Shown here in pieces: positions 11,064-24,080 of a DNA stretch of 64,000 nucleotides (position 1 is its first letter; every line of letters starts with the position of its first letter). Source of the DNA: Bostrychus sinensis (taxonomy: Eukaryota > Chordata > Actinopteri > Gobiiformes > Eleotridae); contig CM036251.1 in assembly GCA_020698575.1 (NCBI GenBank), positions 1,196,288 to 1,260,287 on the forward strand, written 5' to 3'. Below the pieces are notes generated by a model. The model had not been told where the DNA came from and did not search any database. It saw only the letters and a program-made list of their open reading frames with translations. Both the position numbers and the translations under genes were made by a program.

Positions 11064-14000
11064 AGGACTAAACCAGGACTAAACCAGGTCTAAACCAGGA
11101 CTAAACCAGGTCTAAACCAGGTCTAAACCAGGTTTAAACCAGGTTTAAACCAGGACTAAACCAGGACTAAACCAGGTTTAAACCAGGACTAAACCAGGTC
11201 TAAACCAGGTCTAAACCAGGTTTAAACCAGGTTTAAACCAGGACTAAACCAGGACTAAACCAGGTCTAAACCAGGTCTAAACCAGGACTAAACCAGGTCT
11301 AAACCAGGACTAAACCAGGACTAAACCAGGTCTAAACCAGCTCTAAACCAGGACTAAACCAGGTCTAAACCAGGACTAAACCAGGACTAAACCAGGTCTA
11401 AACCAGGTTTAAACCAGGACTAAACCAGGTCTAAACCAGGTTTAAACCAGGTTTAAACCAGGACTAAACCAGGACTAAACCAGGACTAAACCAGGTCTAA
11501 ACCAGGTCTAAACCAGGACTAAACCAGGTCTAAACCAGGACTAAACCAGGACTAAACCAGGTCTAAACCAGGACTAAACCAGGACTAAACCAGGTCTAAA
11601 CCAGGTTTAAACCAGGTTTAAACCAGGTCTAAACCAGGACTAAACCAGGACTAAACCAGGTCTAAACCAGGACTAAACCAGGTTTAAACCAGGACTAAAC
11701 CAGGACTAAACCAAGTCTAAACCAGGACTAAACCAGGACTAAACCAGGACTAAACCAGGTCTAAACCAGGACTAAACCAGGTCTAAACCAGGTCTAAACC
11801 AGCTCTAAACCAGGACTAAACCAGGTCTAAACCAGGACTAAACCAGGACTAAACCAGGTCTAAACCAGGTTTAAACCAGGACTAAACCAGGTCTAAACCA
11901 GGTTTAAACCAGGTTTAAACCAGGACTAAACCAGGACTAAACCAGGTCTAAACCAGGTCTAAACCAGGACTAAACCAGGTCTAAACCAGGACTAAACCAG
12001 GACTAAACCAGGTCTAAACCAGGACTAAACCAGGACTAAACCAGGTCTAAACCAGGTTTAAACCAGGTTTAAACCAGGTCTAAACCAGGACTAAACCAGG
12101 TCTAAACCAGGACTAAACCAGGTTTAAACCAGGACTAAACCAGGACTAAACCAGGTCTAAACCAGGTCTAAACCAGGTTTAAACCAGGTTTAAACCAGGA
12201 CTAAACCAGGACTAAACCAGGTTTAAACCAGGACTAAACCAGGTCTAAACCAGGTCTAAACCAGGTTTAAACCAGGTTTAAACCAGGACTAAACCAGGAC
12301 TAAACCAGGTCTAAACCAGGTCTAAACCAGGACTAAACCAGGTCTAAACCAGGACTAAACCAGGTCTAAACCAGGTCTAAACCAGGTTTAAACCAGGTTT
12401 AAACCAGGACTAAACCAGGACTAAACCAGGTTTAAACCAGGACTAAACCAGGTCTAAACCAGGTCTAAACCAGGTCTAAACCAGGACTAAACCAGGACTA
12501 AACCAGGTCTAAACCAGGTCTAAACCAGGACTAAACCAGGTCTAAACCAGGACTAAACCAGGTCTAAACCAGGTCTAAACCAGGTTTAAACCAGGTTTAA
12601 ACCAGGACTAAACCAGGACTAAACCAGGTCTAAACCAGGTCTAAACCAGGACTAAACCAGGTCTAAACCAGGACTAAACCAGGTCTAAACCAGCTCTAAA
12701 CCAGGACTAAACCAGGTCTAAACCAGGACTAAACCAGGACTAAACCAGGTCTAAACCAGGTTTAAACCAGGACTAAACCAGGTCTAAACCAGGTTTAAAC
12801 CAGGTTTAAACCAGGACTAAACCAGGACTAAACCAGGTCTAAACCAGGTCTAAACCAGGACTAAACCAGGTCTAAACCAGGACTAAACCAGGACTAAACC
12901 AGGTCTAAACCAGGACTAAACCAGGACTAAACCAGGTCTAAACCAGGTTTAAACCAGGTTTAAACCAGGTCTAAACCAGGACTAAACCAGGACTAAACCA
13001 GGTCTAAACCAGGACTAAACCAGGTTTAAACCAGGACTAAACCAGGACTAAACCAAGTCTAAACCAGGACTAAACCAGGACTAAACCAGGACTAAACCAG
13101 GTCTAAACCAGGACTAAACCAGGTCTAAACCAGGTCTAAACCAGCTCTAAACCAGGACTAAACCAGGTCTAAACCAGGACTAAACCAGGACTAAACCAGG
13201 TCTAAACCAGGTTTAAACCAGGACTAAACCAGGTCTAAACCAGGTTTAAACCAGGTTTAAACCAGGACTAAACCAGGACTAAACCAGGTCTAAACCAGGT
13301 CTAAACCAGGACTAAACCAGGTCTAAACCAGGACTAAACCAGGACTAAACCAGGTCTAAACCAGGACTAAACCAGGACTAAACCAGGTCTAAACCAGGTT
13401 TAAACCAGGTTTAAACCAGGTCTAAACCAGGACTAAACCAGGTCTAAACCAGGACTAAACCAGGTTTAAACCAGGACTAAACCAGGACTAAACTAGTCTA
13501 AACCAGGACTAAACCAGGACTAAACCAGGTCTAAACCAGGACTAAACCAGGTCTAAACCAGGTTTAAACCAGGACTAAACCAGGTCTAAACCAGGACTAA
13601 ACCAGGTCTAAACCAGGTTTAAACCAGGACTAAACCAGGACTAAACCAAGACTAAACCAGGTCTAAACCAGGACTAAACCAGGACTAAACCAAGTCTAAA
13701 CCAGGACTAAACCAAGTCTAAACCAGGACTAAACCAGGTCTAATCCAGGACTAAACTAGGACTAAACCAGGACTAAACCAAGTCTAAACCAGGTCTAAAC
13801 CAGGACAAAACCAGGACTAAACCAAGTCTAAACCAGGACTAAACCAAGTCTAAACCAGGACTAAACCAGGACTAAACCAAGTCTAAGCCAGGACTAAACC
13901 AGGACTAAACCAGGTCTAAACCAGGACTAAACCAAGTCTAAGCCAGGACTAAACCAGGTCTAAACCAGGACTAAACCAGGACTAAACCAGGTCTAAACCA

Positions 14001-14934
14001 GGACTAAACCAGGACTAAACCAGGACTAAAGTAGGACTAAACCAGGTCTAAACCAGGACTAAACCAGGACTAAACTAGGACTAAACCAGGTCTAAACCAG
14101 GACTAAACCAGTACTAAACCAGGACTAAACTAGGATTAAAGCAGGTCTAAACCAGGACTAAACCAGTACTAAACCTGGACTAAACCAGGACTAAACCAGG
14201 TCTAAACCAGGACTAAACCAGTACTAAACCTGGACTAAACCAGGACTAAACCAGGTCTAAAGCAGGACTAAACTAGGACTAAACCAGGACTAAACCAAGT
14301 CTAAACCAGGACTAAACCAGGTCTAAACCAGGACTAAACCAGGACTAAACCAAGTCTAAGCCAGGACTAAACCAGGACTAAACCAGGTCTAAACCAGGAC
14401 TAAACCAGGTCTAAACCAGGTCTAAACCAGGACTAAACCAGGTCTAAACCAGGACTAAACCAAGTCTAAGCCAGGACTAAACCAGGACTAAACCAGGTCT
14501 AAACCAGGACTAAACCAGGTCTAAACCAGGACTAAACCAGTACTAAACCAGGACTAAACCAGGACTAAACCAGGACTAAACCAGGTCTAAAGCAGGACTA
14601 AACTAGGACTAAACCAGGACTAAACCAAGTCTAAACCAGGACTAAACCAGGTCTAAACCAGGACTAAACCAAGACTAAACCAAGTCTAAGCCAGGACTAA
14701 ACCAGGACTAAACCAGGTCTAAACCAGGACTAAACCAGGTCTAAACCAGGTCTAAACCAGGACTAAACCAGGACTAAACCAGGTCTAAACCAGGACTAAA
14801 CCAAGTCTAAGCCAGGACTAAACCAGGACTAAACCAGGTCTAAACCAGGACTAAACCAGGTCTAAACCAGGACTAAACCAGTACTAAACCAGGACTAAAC
14901 CAGGACTAAACCAGGACTAAACCAGGACTAAACC
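11064..14934 (-). repeat. 11-bp array A3, intergenic, upstream of cpne8 promoter
   Basis: About 350 units CCAGG(T/A)(C/T)TAAA. Rare variants show higher-order copying in strict 11-bp register: CCAGCTCT at 11,337, 11,799, 12,690 and 13,141, and CCAAGTCT at 11,711 and 13,053, all spaced by multiples of 11 (462, 891, 451, 1,342). Confidence 0.97.
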
Positions 14935-15030
14935 ACAGAGACGTGGACAGGTGAATGTCTCGGTCTCAGCTCCTGTGTTTTGTGCTGATGTGGTTGGAGC
15001 TCAGTTTTTTGCTGCTGAAGCTGTTTTTTC

Positions 15031-17235
15031 CTGAAGCAGACGTCAGCGAAGTGTCGTGGTCAGTGAAGGCACCACGGGACCACTTCAGGAACTTCAATTA
15101 GAGCGGGAGAAATTAGCGCTGGGGGCAGCGCTGGAGCCGAGTTATCAGTTTCTGAGTCCGAGTCACTGAAGACCGGTCCAAATCTTTGGCACAGGAAGGG
15201 TACTGTCCACAAGTCCGAGTCCAAGTCTGAGTCCAAGTCTGAGTTATTGTCCATAAGTCCGAGTTCAAGTCTGAGTCCAAGTCCGAGTTATTGTCCACAA
15301 GTCTGAGTCCAAGTCCGAGTCCAAGTCCGAGTCCAAGTCTGAGTCCAAGTCTGAGTTATTGTCCACAAGTCTGAGTCCAGGTCCGAGTTATTGTCCACAA
15401 GTCTGAGTCCAGGTCCGAGTTATTGTCCACAAGTCCGAGTCCAAGTCTGAGTCCAGGTCCAAGTTACTGTCCACAAGTCCGAGTCCAAGCCTGAGTCCAA
15501 GTCCAAGTTATTGTCCACAAGTCCGAGTCCAAGCCTGAGTCCAAGTCCGAGTTGTTGTCCACAAGTCCGAGTCCAAGTCTGAGTCCAAGTCCGAGTTATT
15601 GTCCACAAGTCCGAGTCCAAGTCTGAGTCCAGGTCCGAGTTATTGTCCACAAGTCCGAGTCCATGCCTGAGTCCAAGTCCAAGTTATTGTCCACAAGTCC
15701 GAGTCCAAGCCTGAGTCCAAGTCCAAGTTATTGTCCACAAGTCTGAGTCCAAGTCCGAGTTATTGTCCACAAGTCTGAGTCCAGGTCCGAGTTATTGTCC
15801 ACAAGTCTGAGTCCAGGTCCGAGTAATTGTCCACAAGTCCAAGTCTGAGTCCAAGTCCGAGTTATTGTCCACAAGTCTGAGTCCAGGTCCGAGCTATTGT
15901 CCACAAATCCGAGTCCAAGCCTGAGTCCAAGTTTGAGTCCAAGTCCGAGTCCAGGTCCGAGTTATTGTCCACAAGTCCGAGTCCAAGCCTGAGTCCAAGT
16001 CTGAGTCAAGACTGAGACCAAGTCCGAGTTATTGTCCACAAGTCCAAGCCTGAGTCCAAGTCCGAGTTTTTGTCCACAAGTCCGAGTCCAAGCCTGAGTC
16101 CTGAAGCAGACGTCAGCGAAGTGTCGTGGTCAGTGAAGGCACCACGGGACCACTTCAGGAACTTCAATTAGAGCGGGAGAAATTAGCGCTGGGGGCAGCG
16201 CTGGAGCCGAGTTATCAGTTTCTGAGTCCGAGTCACTGAAGACCGGTCCAAGTCTTTGGCACAGGAAGGGTACTGTCCACAAGTCCGAGTCCAAGTCTGA
16301 GTCCAAGTCTGAGTTATTGTCCACAAGTCTGAGTCCAGGTTCGAGTTATTGTCCACAAGTCCGAGTCCAAGCCTGAGTCCAAGTCCAAGTTATTGTCCAC
16401 AAGTCCGAGTCCAAGTCTGAGTCCAAGTCTGAGTCCAGGTCCAAGTTATTGTCCACAAGTCCGAGTCCAGGTCCGAGTTATTGTCCACAAGTCTAAGTCC
16501 AGGTCGAGTAATTGTCCACAAGTCCAAGTCTGAGTCCAAGTCTGAGTTTTTGTCCACAAGTCTAGAGTGAAGAGTCCAAGCCTGAGTCCAAGTCCGAGTC
16601 CAAACCTGAGTCCAGGTCCGAGTTATTGTCCACAAGTCCGAGTCCAAGCCTGAGTCCAAGTTTGAGTCCAAGTCCGAGTCCAGGTCCACAAGTCTGAGTC
16701 CAGGTCCGAGTTATTGTCCACAAGTCCGAGTCCAAGACTGAGTTCAAGTCCAAGTTATTGTCCACAAGTCCGAGTCTAAGCCTGAGTCCAAGTTTGAGTC
16801 CAAGTCCGAGTCCAGGTCCGAGTTATTGTCCACAAGTCCGAGTCCAAGCCTGAGTCCAAGTCCGAGTCCAAGACTGTGACCAAGTTCGAGTTATTGTCCA
16901 CAAGTCCGAGTCCAAGCCTGAGTCCAAGTCCGAGTCCAAGACTGAGACCAAGTCCGAGTTATTGTCCATAAGTCCGAGTCCAAGTCTGAGTCCAAGTCCG
17001 TGTTATTGTCCATAAGTCCGAGTCCAAGTCTGAGTCCAAGTCTGAGTTATTGTCCACAAGTCCGAGTCCAGGTCCGAGTTTTTGTCCAGAAGAGTGAAGA
17101 GTCCGAGTCTGAGTCCAAGTCCAGGTCCGAGTCTGTTCAGGTCCGAGCTGAGTCTTGAGCCCTGATGTGTGAGAAGAGCCGAGTCCAAGTCTAAGTCCAA
17201 GTCTAGGTCCAAGCCTCATAAAAGTCTCAAGTCCG
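15031..17235. repeat. 12-bp GAGTCCAAGTCC array with internal 1.07-kb duplication
   Basis: Units of GAGTCCAAGTCC/T interspersed with GAGTTATTGTCCACAAGTCC. A non-repetitive segment starting CTGAAGCAGACGTCAGCG occurs at 15,031 and at 16,101 almost unchanged over about 220 bp, so the locus has been duplicated once with a 1,070-bp period. Confidence 0.9.
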
Positions 17236-18540
17236 AGTCTGAGTCTCTGAGGCTTGAGCTGGAGTCCAGTTTCTGCTCGAGGTCTCTGCCTGGGCCCGGG
17301 GGAAGTCCTGGTTTAGTTCCAGTCCCAGACTTCACCCCGCGCTGACTTTTGATCCAAGTTTTTTTTGTAGATTTTCTGTATAAATGTTACAGTAATAAAA
17401 CATCAGTTTAAGACTTTAAGATATTTGTAAAACCACATCCAACTCACAGAAAATACTAAAACTACTGATTTTAAACCAAACTCAAAATATTTTTTATTTC
17501 AAACCAATTTTAAAAATGTAGTGGAGTAAAAGTAAAAGTACCTCTTGTAAAATGTTCTCAGGTAAAGTACAGATCCATGAAAACTAAAGTAAAGTAACAA
17601 AGTACTTTTACTTTGTTACATTCCACTGCTGCCCATTTTCATCCAAATATTCTCTGAAGTAGTATTTGGTGTGAAAAATGTAAGAATCTCTGCTCTGCTC
17701 TCTCCCAGCTCAAGTTTGTTTTGCAAGTATTTGAAAAAAATCTGATTTATTAAACTTAAAAGATTAAAAAAGGATTCATAAGAAGTGTAATTTATGAGTG
17801 CAGTGGTTTTAAAATCAGTCTCAGGTTGAGAATAGTTTTAATGTTGATCATATTTGGTCCTGAACTGAGTTTTAATGAAACAGTAAAACAGATGTAAACA
17901 CCTGAGCCTAAAGGAGGAAGTAAACATAACTTTGTTTGTGTGAAAAGTGTTTGTTCAGCTGAGGTTGTGACCTGGTGCTGCCCCCTGGTGGACACCTCCT
18001 CACCACAGAAGCACAGACAGAGCAGAGTTTGTGATGAGTTTATTGTCAGCAGGCGTCAGACAGGTTCACATTCACCGAGAGTGGGTCCTAAAGCTAAAAA
18101 AAACATAAAAGAGCAACAAAATCTGCAGAACATGGACCACATTCAGACCAGAACCAGACTTAGACCAGGACTTGGTCCCTCTGAGCTCACATTCACTCGC
18201 TTTATTTAAATACAGACAGTAATTCAGAAAACAAAGAGAACTGACAGAGACTGGACCAACAACAAACGCTCAGCTTTTTACAGCAAAGGTTTTTTTATTT
18301 CATGAGCTGCAGATTTCTGATTCTGAACATTTTTATTTATGATTTAAATAAAGTTTTGTGTTTAGTTCCTGTCGTGGAGAGAGAGAGACACGAAACTCAT
18401 GAGCTGCTGCTTAAACGGGACAGCAACTCTCATCACCAGTTAACAGCTAATTAACCACCAACTAGCATGGTAATTAGCATTTAGCTAATGCTTAATATGT
18501 GTAGCCTAAAGTGTTACCCAATATTGAGATAACCTATGAA
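17236..18540. other. intergenic, no gene recognised
   Basis: AT-rich single-copy-looking DNA with a few short motifs; no exon or RNA gene found. Confidence 0.4.
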
Positions 18541-18567
18541 AAAATAAATAAATAAATAAATAAATAA
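18541..18567 (+). repeat. (AAAT)n microsatellite
   Basis: About six AAAT/AATA units. Confidence 0.9.
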
Positions 18568-18604
18568 ATTATGACCGGTTCCCAAAGAAATTGAGTTTGA
18601 AATG

Positions 18605-19449
18605 CACTGTAAAAAACAATGCTGCAAAAACTCAAGGCATCCCTCAAGATTTTTGAGTTTTGGTGATGAACTCAAAATCTCAAGTTTTCAACAACTCATA
18701 TTTTTTTACTCACCAAATTTAACGTTCATACATCTAAAAACTTTAAATTTTAAGTTTTACTCACTGTCTTTATTTTTTCCAGCTCATCTTACAGCGACTG
18801 ACTCCACTGTTCAGAAAAAGTATTATTGATAATAATAAAAACTAAATATACTACATTTAACAAAAGAATCACTTTTTCTGAACTCTGTAAGTTGGCTGTA
18901 AGATGAGTAAAAAAATAATGATAGATCTGGAGGACGGTGAGCGCCACGCGAAAAGGAATAATGCTTTTATTAAAAGAGTTTTTAAAAGAGCGCGAGTAGC
19001 TCTGACCAATCACAGAGCTCGTTACATCGCTTTCCTTTTTCTTTTATTTAACTTTAGCCAGGACCAGGAACGCCACAGAAAAGCTAAAAGGAGAAGCTAA
19101 TACGTGTTGCAAATGCTTTTACGACAAGGTTTTGTAAATACATTTAGAAATCGGTTTCCTAAATGGATTAATGAATAACGCTATTAATCCTTCTTTTATT
19201 AAAACCATTTAGTAATCCATTTATTAAATCCTCTTTTAAAAACTCTTTTAATAAAAGCATTATTCCTTTTCGCGTGGCGCTCACCGTCCTCCATAGATAG
19301 AGAAAAAAAAAAAGTTTTTAGACGTATGAACATCAAATTAAGTGAAAGTGTGGAAAACTTGAGATTTTGAGTTGGCCCCAAAAATCTTGAGGGATCCTTT
19401 GCCTTGAGTTATTGAGTTTTTGCAGCATTTTATTGTATTTTTTACAGTG
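18605..19449. mobile_element. foldback MITE, CACTGTAAAAA ends, copy 1
   Basis: Ends CACTGTAAAAA and TTTTTACAGTG are inverted. Inside, GAGGACGGTGAGCGCCACGC (about 18,931) recurs inverted at about 19,290 with its neighbouring AT-rich block, so the whole element can fold back on itself. A shorter relative is at 23,077. Confidence 0.8.
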
Positions 19450-19660
19450 TATTTGTTTAAAAATAGAACTTTAAAACACTTTTTAGCCAATAGTCAGTGT
19501 CTTTTGTAATGTTTTTATAGAAATATGGAGAAAAACATGAAAATAAAGTTTGGAATAGAGGGAGGTTGTATTGTTGGGGTCCGTGTGGGATTTTGGTGAA
19601 TTTAAGGAGGGCCCTGACTCCTGACTTTGGGAATGGCTGGTTTACGGCACTGGAGCAGCA
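19450..19660 (+). repeat. dispersed repeat R3, copy 1
   Basis: Shares CAGTCAGTGT..TTTTGTAA, TTTTTATAGAAATAT and a GGGGTCCG-containing tail with 43,220-43,410. Family unknown; the second copy is next to hAT-like sequence. Confidence 0.6.
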
Positions 19661-21400
19661 GAAAATGTTCAGTTTGGTATCAATGCCCGAATTAAATCTG
19701 CTGCTATCAAAAATATGGCTTTACACATCACTGGTTTACAGAGTTAACGTCCTGTTTCCAAATAAATCCTCCTTCAGTCAGACTGATATTTATTAAGTGA
19801 GATATTTTCATTTGTGTGACAGTAGTTGGCAAAACAAGTGCTCTCTGCTGCCCTCTACTGTCCCGGCAGAGTTCCTCGCCAGTTTTAGCCACGGTTGATT
19901 TATTGAATTATGCAAGACGTCACAAAATATCAAAGTATCGCAGCCACAGACACAAAATAATGCAATATATCGTACAATCAGTTTATTTCCCAGCTCCAGT
20001 GTAAACTCTGCAAAACTAAACCAACTTCATCAAACCCGGGTTACGTGGTTTAAACTCGGTCAAACATGAGCGCAAGGTAAAGGTGAGGGGGACAAGCCTG
20101 AGCTACTTTTCTAAAAAGTAAATTATTTTACCAAGTATGAATACAAAGGTTAATATTTTTACTAAAAGCCTGATAAAAGTATTATTTCACTTATTTTAAA
20201 GGCTACAGATGCAGATTAAACTACATCTGTTCTTGTTGAGGAAGTGTCTGTGAGTTAGTTCCTAGAATATTTCAAGTATTTTCTACTCCTGAGTCTAAGT
20301 CTGAATTATCTTTGGCCTAAAACAAGGCTAAGGCTGGATATATAATCTATTTTTTAACCAAGGGTAGACTGTTCTGAAACCATGAGCAGGATTAAACAGA
20401 TGTGTGTTGTTGTGGTTGGTCCAGCTCTGCAGCCTCTGATCTCTCACATGAATATTCACTCATTAATAAAGATAAATATAAGTGCTACAGCAGTGACGTT
20501 AGCCCTGTGGAGGAGGGTTACACCAGAGCAGCCCAGGGTTAGAGCTCTCAGCCAATCAGAGCTGCATAAGGACAGCTCTCAGCCAATCAGAGCCCAGGGC
20601 TGACTCCAGCTCTACACAAAGAGAGAGACGAGAGTCAGAACGAGGTTTATCCTCAGAGAACATCAGGAGACGTCAGGAGATCTGTGTGGTCTGCAGCTCT
20701 ACAGCAGCCCTGCCCACAGACACCTGCTGGGTCAGGAAGCCTTTCCCTTCACAGCAGTTTTCTCATCGATTCTTTACCCTTGATCTAAAATGGGGCGGGC
20801 TTTACACAGCGGATCCTTTCTCTGATTGGCTGCGTGTTTGTTTATCTAACTTCTTCTAAATTCAGTTAACGCTGAGTCCGACTTCATCCTAAACCTGTGT
20901 TTGAGACATTCCTAAGTTTATATGAGGACACAGAGTGCAGTTAACTGACAGGAATGGGTTTTCCTTTATTTATTTTACATTTATTCTGACGTTAGCGCAG
21001 CATCAGTGAGAAAGGTCGTTCACTTAAAGCTGCAGAGAAAGGTGAGGACTGGAAACATCAGACGTTTGAAGTTTGAATAGATTTCTTCTAAAGACAATAA
21101 ACACAGGGATATTCAACAGGCGGTCCGGGGACCAGAACTGGCCCATCACTGAAACTGGACCAGCCCTCGGTCGATCCGTCCATAAATAATCATTCATAAT
21201 CCATAATCGTTTAACAGTCACTGTACAAACTTCATTCTGTGACTTTGTGCTGCTTCAGTCCCAGAGATTTCATTAAAACAGAGACTTTTTCCTTTGCTGC
21301 ACTAAAAGCAGCAGCAGCTGCTCTGATGTCGTTAAAGCAGAAACTGTTTACTTTTCTTCACCTAAAGCCAGTCTTTACTGTGAGAGTGTGAGTTATATTA
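19661..21400. other. intergenic, two CCAAT motifs, no gene recognised
   Basis: Holds two copies of CTCTCAGCCAATCAGAGC about 40 bases apart near 20,547 and 20,577. No exon with a convincing product was found. Confidence 0.4.
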
Positions 21401-21820
21401 CCGTATTCTCCAGACTTATGGCCAGGTGTGACTTGTAGATCAAATGTAATATGAACCAAGGAGTAAACAGTTACCATCTACAGCTGCGAGAGGGCGCTGT
21501 AGGCTTGGGACAACACTGTCAGCAGTGATGCAGAATAAGATGGAGAGCTTTGGACTCCCTGGCTCGTTGTGTTAATTTATCCTCTTCAGCCCAGGTTTGT
21601 TCTTTACGCCGTTGTGCAGCTGAGTAACTGTTAACGTGTTACGTTAACTTCGCGCGGACACCGTTGTTCTGTGCGCTGCTGTGTCGTTGAATTACTGCAC
21701 TTTCCAGATTAAATGTCTGTTCTTGGTCTTGGATTTTGTGAAAGTACATTTTTAAATAAGTGCGACTTATATATGATTTTTTCCTCTTCATGACGCATTT
21801 TTTGACCAATGCGACTTGAG
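21401..21820 (+). mobile_element. CCGTATTTTC-family element, decayed copy
   Basis: Begins TACCGTATTCTCCAGACTTA and shares internal blocks (GAGGGCGCT, GTGCGACTTATATATG, GACGCATTTTTTG) with 50,882-51,604. The right terminus is lost. Confidence 0.65.
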
Positions 21821-23076
21821 CCCACAGGAAACTAACAGCCCTGCTTTAGAAATATTCTTTGGACCTTTCAAGACTTTTTTTTTGATAGCGATGTTGATGT
21901 TGTTTGCGGAGCTTTTGGTCTGAGACGAGAGTCGTGTCGCTGAGTGACGGAGACAGAAGCTTCATGTCAGAATTAAACTACGAGGAGCAGTGTGTTACGA
22001 TTTTAACGCACGACAGGATGGGAAAAGTAATTAATGCGATTACACCGTTACTGAAAAAACAACGCTGTTACTAACGCCATGAGTCCCAACACTGTTTAGT
22101 TCAAATATTCTGATAAAAACAGATCTGGGTGACAAGAAGACGGCGTTTCTACTCAGCGCTTATGTTTACTGTGTTACTCAGACCATTTACATTTACAAAA
22201 CTTTTCTAAGGCCTGGAAATTGCAGCTTAAGATTCCATGACTTTTCCTGGTTTTCCATGACTGTACAAACTCTGCTCAGACGCTCAAACTTCAAGTCTAG
22301 ATTAGAGTCTCCACTGCAGCATAAAGGTACTCAAACATCCCCAGGAAGTTGTCATGAATGAACTTTTCATATTAATATTCTAACTTTTCATTGTGTTCAG
22401 TTGCAGACCACAGCCCAGAGCTAAGTGTTTAGCATGCTAACAAGTGACAGCCACAGCACGGTGCATTTATAAGACTAATATTACATGTAGCTCATTCATA
22501 AAATCGTTTAAAAGCAGAATTATCCAAACTATGTCTACATTCGGTCTCCTGTTAGTCTGAGGATAAAACTCGTTCAAACTCACTGTGCACACGACCTACG
22601 GTTCAGCGGACAGACGGAGTTTAAGACACGGTTCACATGGTTATTTTGGTCGCTGCAGAAGCAAAAAAAGATCAGACAAAAGGCCAAAGTTAGGGTTGAT
22701 TTGTCAGAACAGTCACAATATTAATACATTTATAATAATATGAGCGGGGGTTTAGGCGAGAGGCCGGCGGTCGATAGTTCCAGCTACCAACGCTCCGTTC
22801 AAGTAAGGTCTCATGTTTCTGAAGAGCACGCAGACGTTTACTGAAGATGCAGCGGACAAAGTGAAACATCTGGAGTTAGTCGCATCCGCACGGTGTTTAG
22901 GCGGGACGGGGGCGGAGTCAGGAGGTTGTGGGTGCGACTCCTGATGCATGTGCAGGAGAAGTGGAGATGCTAAATGTCCCAGAGTGACTGAGAGAGTGAA
23001 TGTTCGTCTGTCTGTGAGTAAGGACCTTTGTGTACGTGTGTACTTGAAATAATGCCCTCTAGTGGTGAGGTGTATG
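21821..23076. other. intergenic, nothing recognised
   Basis: Mixed-composition DNA without recognisable coding or RNA features. Confidence 0.4.
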
Positions 23077-23370
23077 CACTGTAAAAAGAATTAAAAAAAA
23101 AAAAAAATGTTGCGAAAACTCAAGGCAACAGAATCCGTCAAGATTTTTCAGTTTTGGGGCCAACTCAAAATCTCAACATTCTAACATTCATCTGTCTAAA
23201 AACTTACAGCCAGCTTATTATCCTTTGTTCAGAAAAAAGTATTATTATTATTGATAATGATAAAAACTTAGATGTTAAAAACTTGAGATTTTGAGTTGGC
23301 CCCAAAAGTAAAAAACCTTGAGAGACCCTGCTGCCTTGAGTTTTTGAGTTTTAGAAACTTTTTTTCAGTG
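23077..23370. mobile_element. CACTGTAAAAA MITE, copy 2
   Basis: About 294 bp, ends CACTGTAAAAA and TTTTTTTCAGTG, with inverted GGCCAACTCAAAATCTCAA and its complement inside; same family as 18,605-19,449 without the long centre. Confidence 0.8.
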
Positions 23371-23435
23371 CTGCTTAAATCAGAGGGGGGTTTGAATCCC
23401 TCCCTGGGTTTGCTCAGGGACACTTCCCTCGAGAG

Positions 23436-23600
23436 GAGCGGCAGAGACGTTTGCCCACTAACCCGAAGGTTGGCGGTTCAATCCTGGGATGGCATACTGT
23501 CACTATGTCCTTGGGCAAGACACTTCACCCACCTTGCCTTTGTCAGTGTGCGTGTGTTTGGCGGTGGTCGTGGGTGCAGATGCGAGTCTCTGAAACAGCG
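23436..23600 (+). mobile_element. tRNA-derived SINE fragment
   Basis: A tRNA-like B box in GGTTGGCGGTTCAATCCTGG followed by the fish SINE body GTCCTTGGGCAAGACACTTC. An inverted related head (AACCTTCGGGTCGGAG) lies at about 24,020. Confidence 0.7.
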
Positions 23601-23829
23601 CTGTGTAACTCTTTCACTTCTTTTGTGTGGACAGCAAAGGTTGTTAAAAATGACCAAAAACTCTGGCACTGGCTGGCAACTTTTTGAGAAAATGCTGGGA
23701 GGAAAGCGTTAAAGACGGATGTATTACTTGTCATTGTTAATGTGGTTTTACACAGTCACTATCCATGATGTAAAAACCTGACCTAACTCTAGCTAATTAT
23801 TAAGCCTGACTTACTAAACTTGAGTTTGT

Positions 23830-24080
23830 GCAGTAGCTTCCCCATCAGTGGCATATGGCTTGTTCCCTCTTTGTCATAGGAGGTGGGGGGTTTGATTCCC
23901 TGACTGCAGCCACACCCCCTGCCTGTCCCTGCGACAGCGATGAGGAGCCACTGTTTTTCTCTTCTGCTGTAGAGAATAACATCTGTCAGGTCTGCACTGT
24001 CGCACACGATGGTGACCGCTAACCTTCGGGTCGGAGCAAACGTCTCTCCACAAACTGAGCTGCTGCCTTTCAGGTCCAAC
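23830..24080 (-). mobile_element. related SINE-like fragment, inverted
   Basis: Reverse complement contains GAGAGACGTTTGCTCCGACC then CGAAGGTTAGCGGTCACC, resembling the SINE at 23,436. Confidence 0.5.

Noticed and set aside
447..14934. CRISPR array
   Set aside because: Units are directly adjacent with no spacers, and the window is a vertebrate genome.
23436..23500. Functional tRNA gene
   Set aside because: Only a B box-like motif is intact; no cloverleaf can be drawn and the flank is SINE body.
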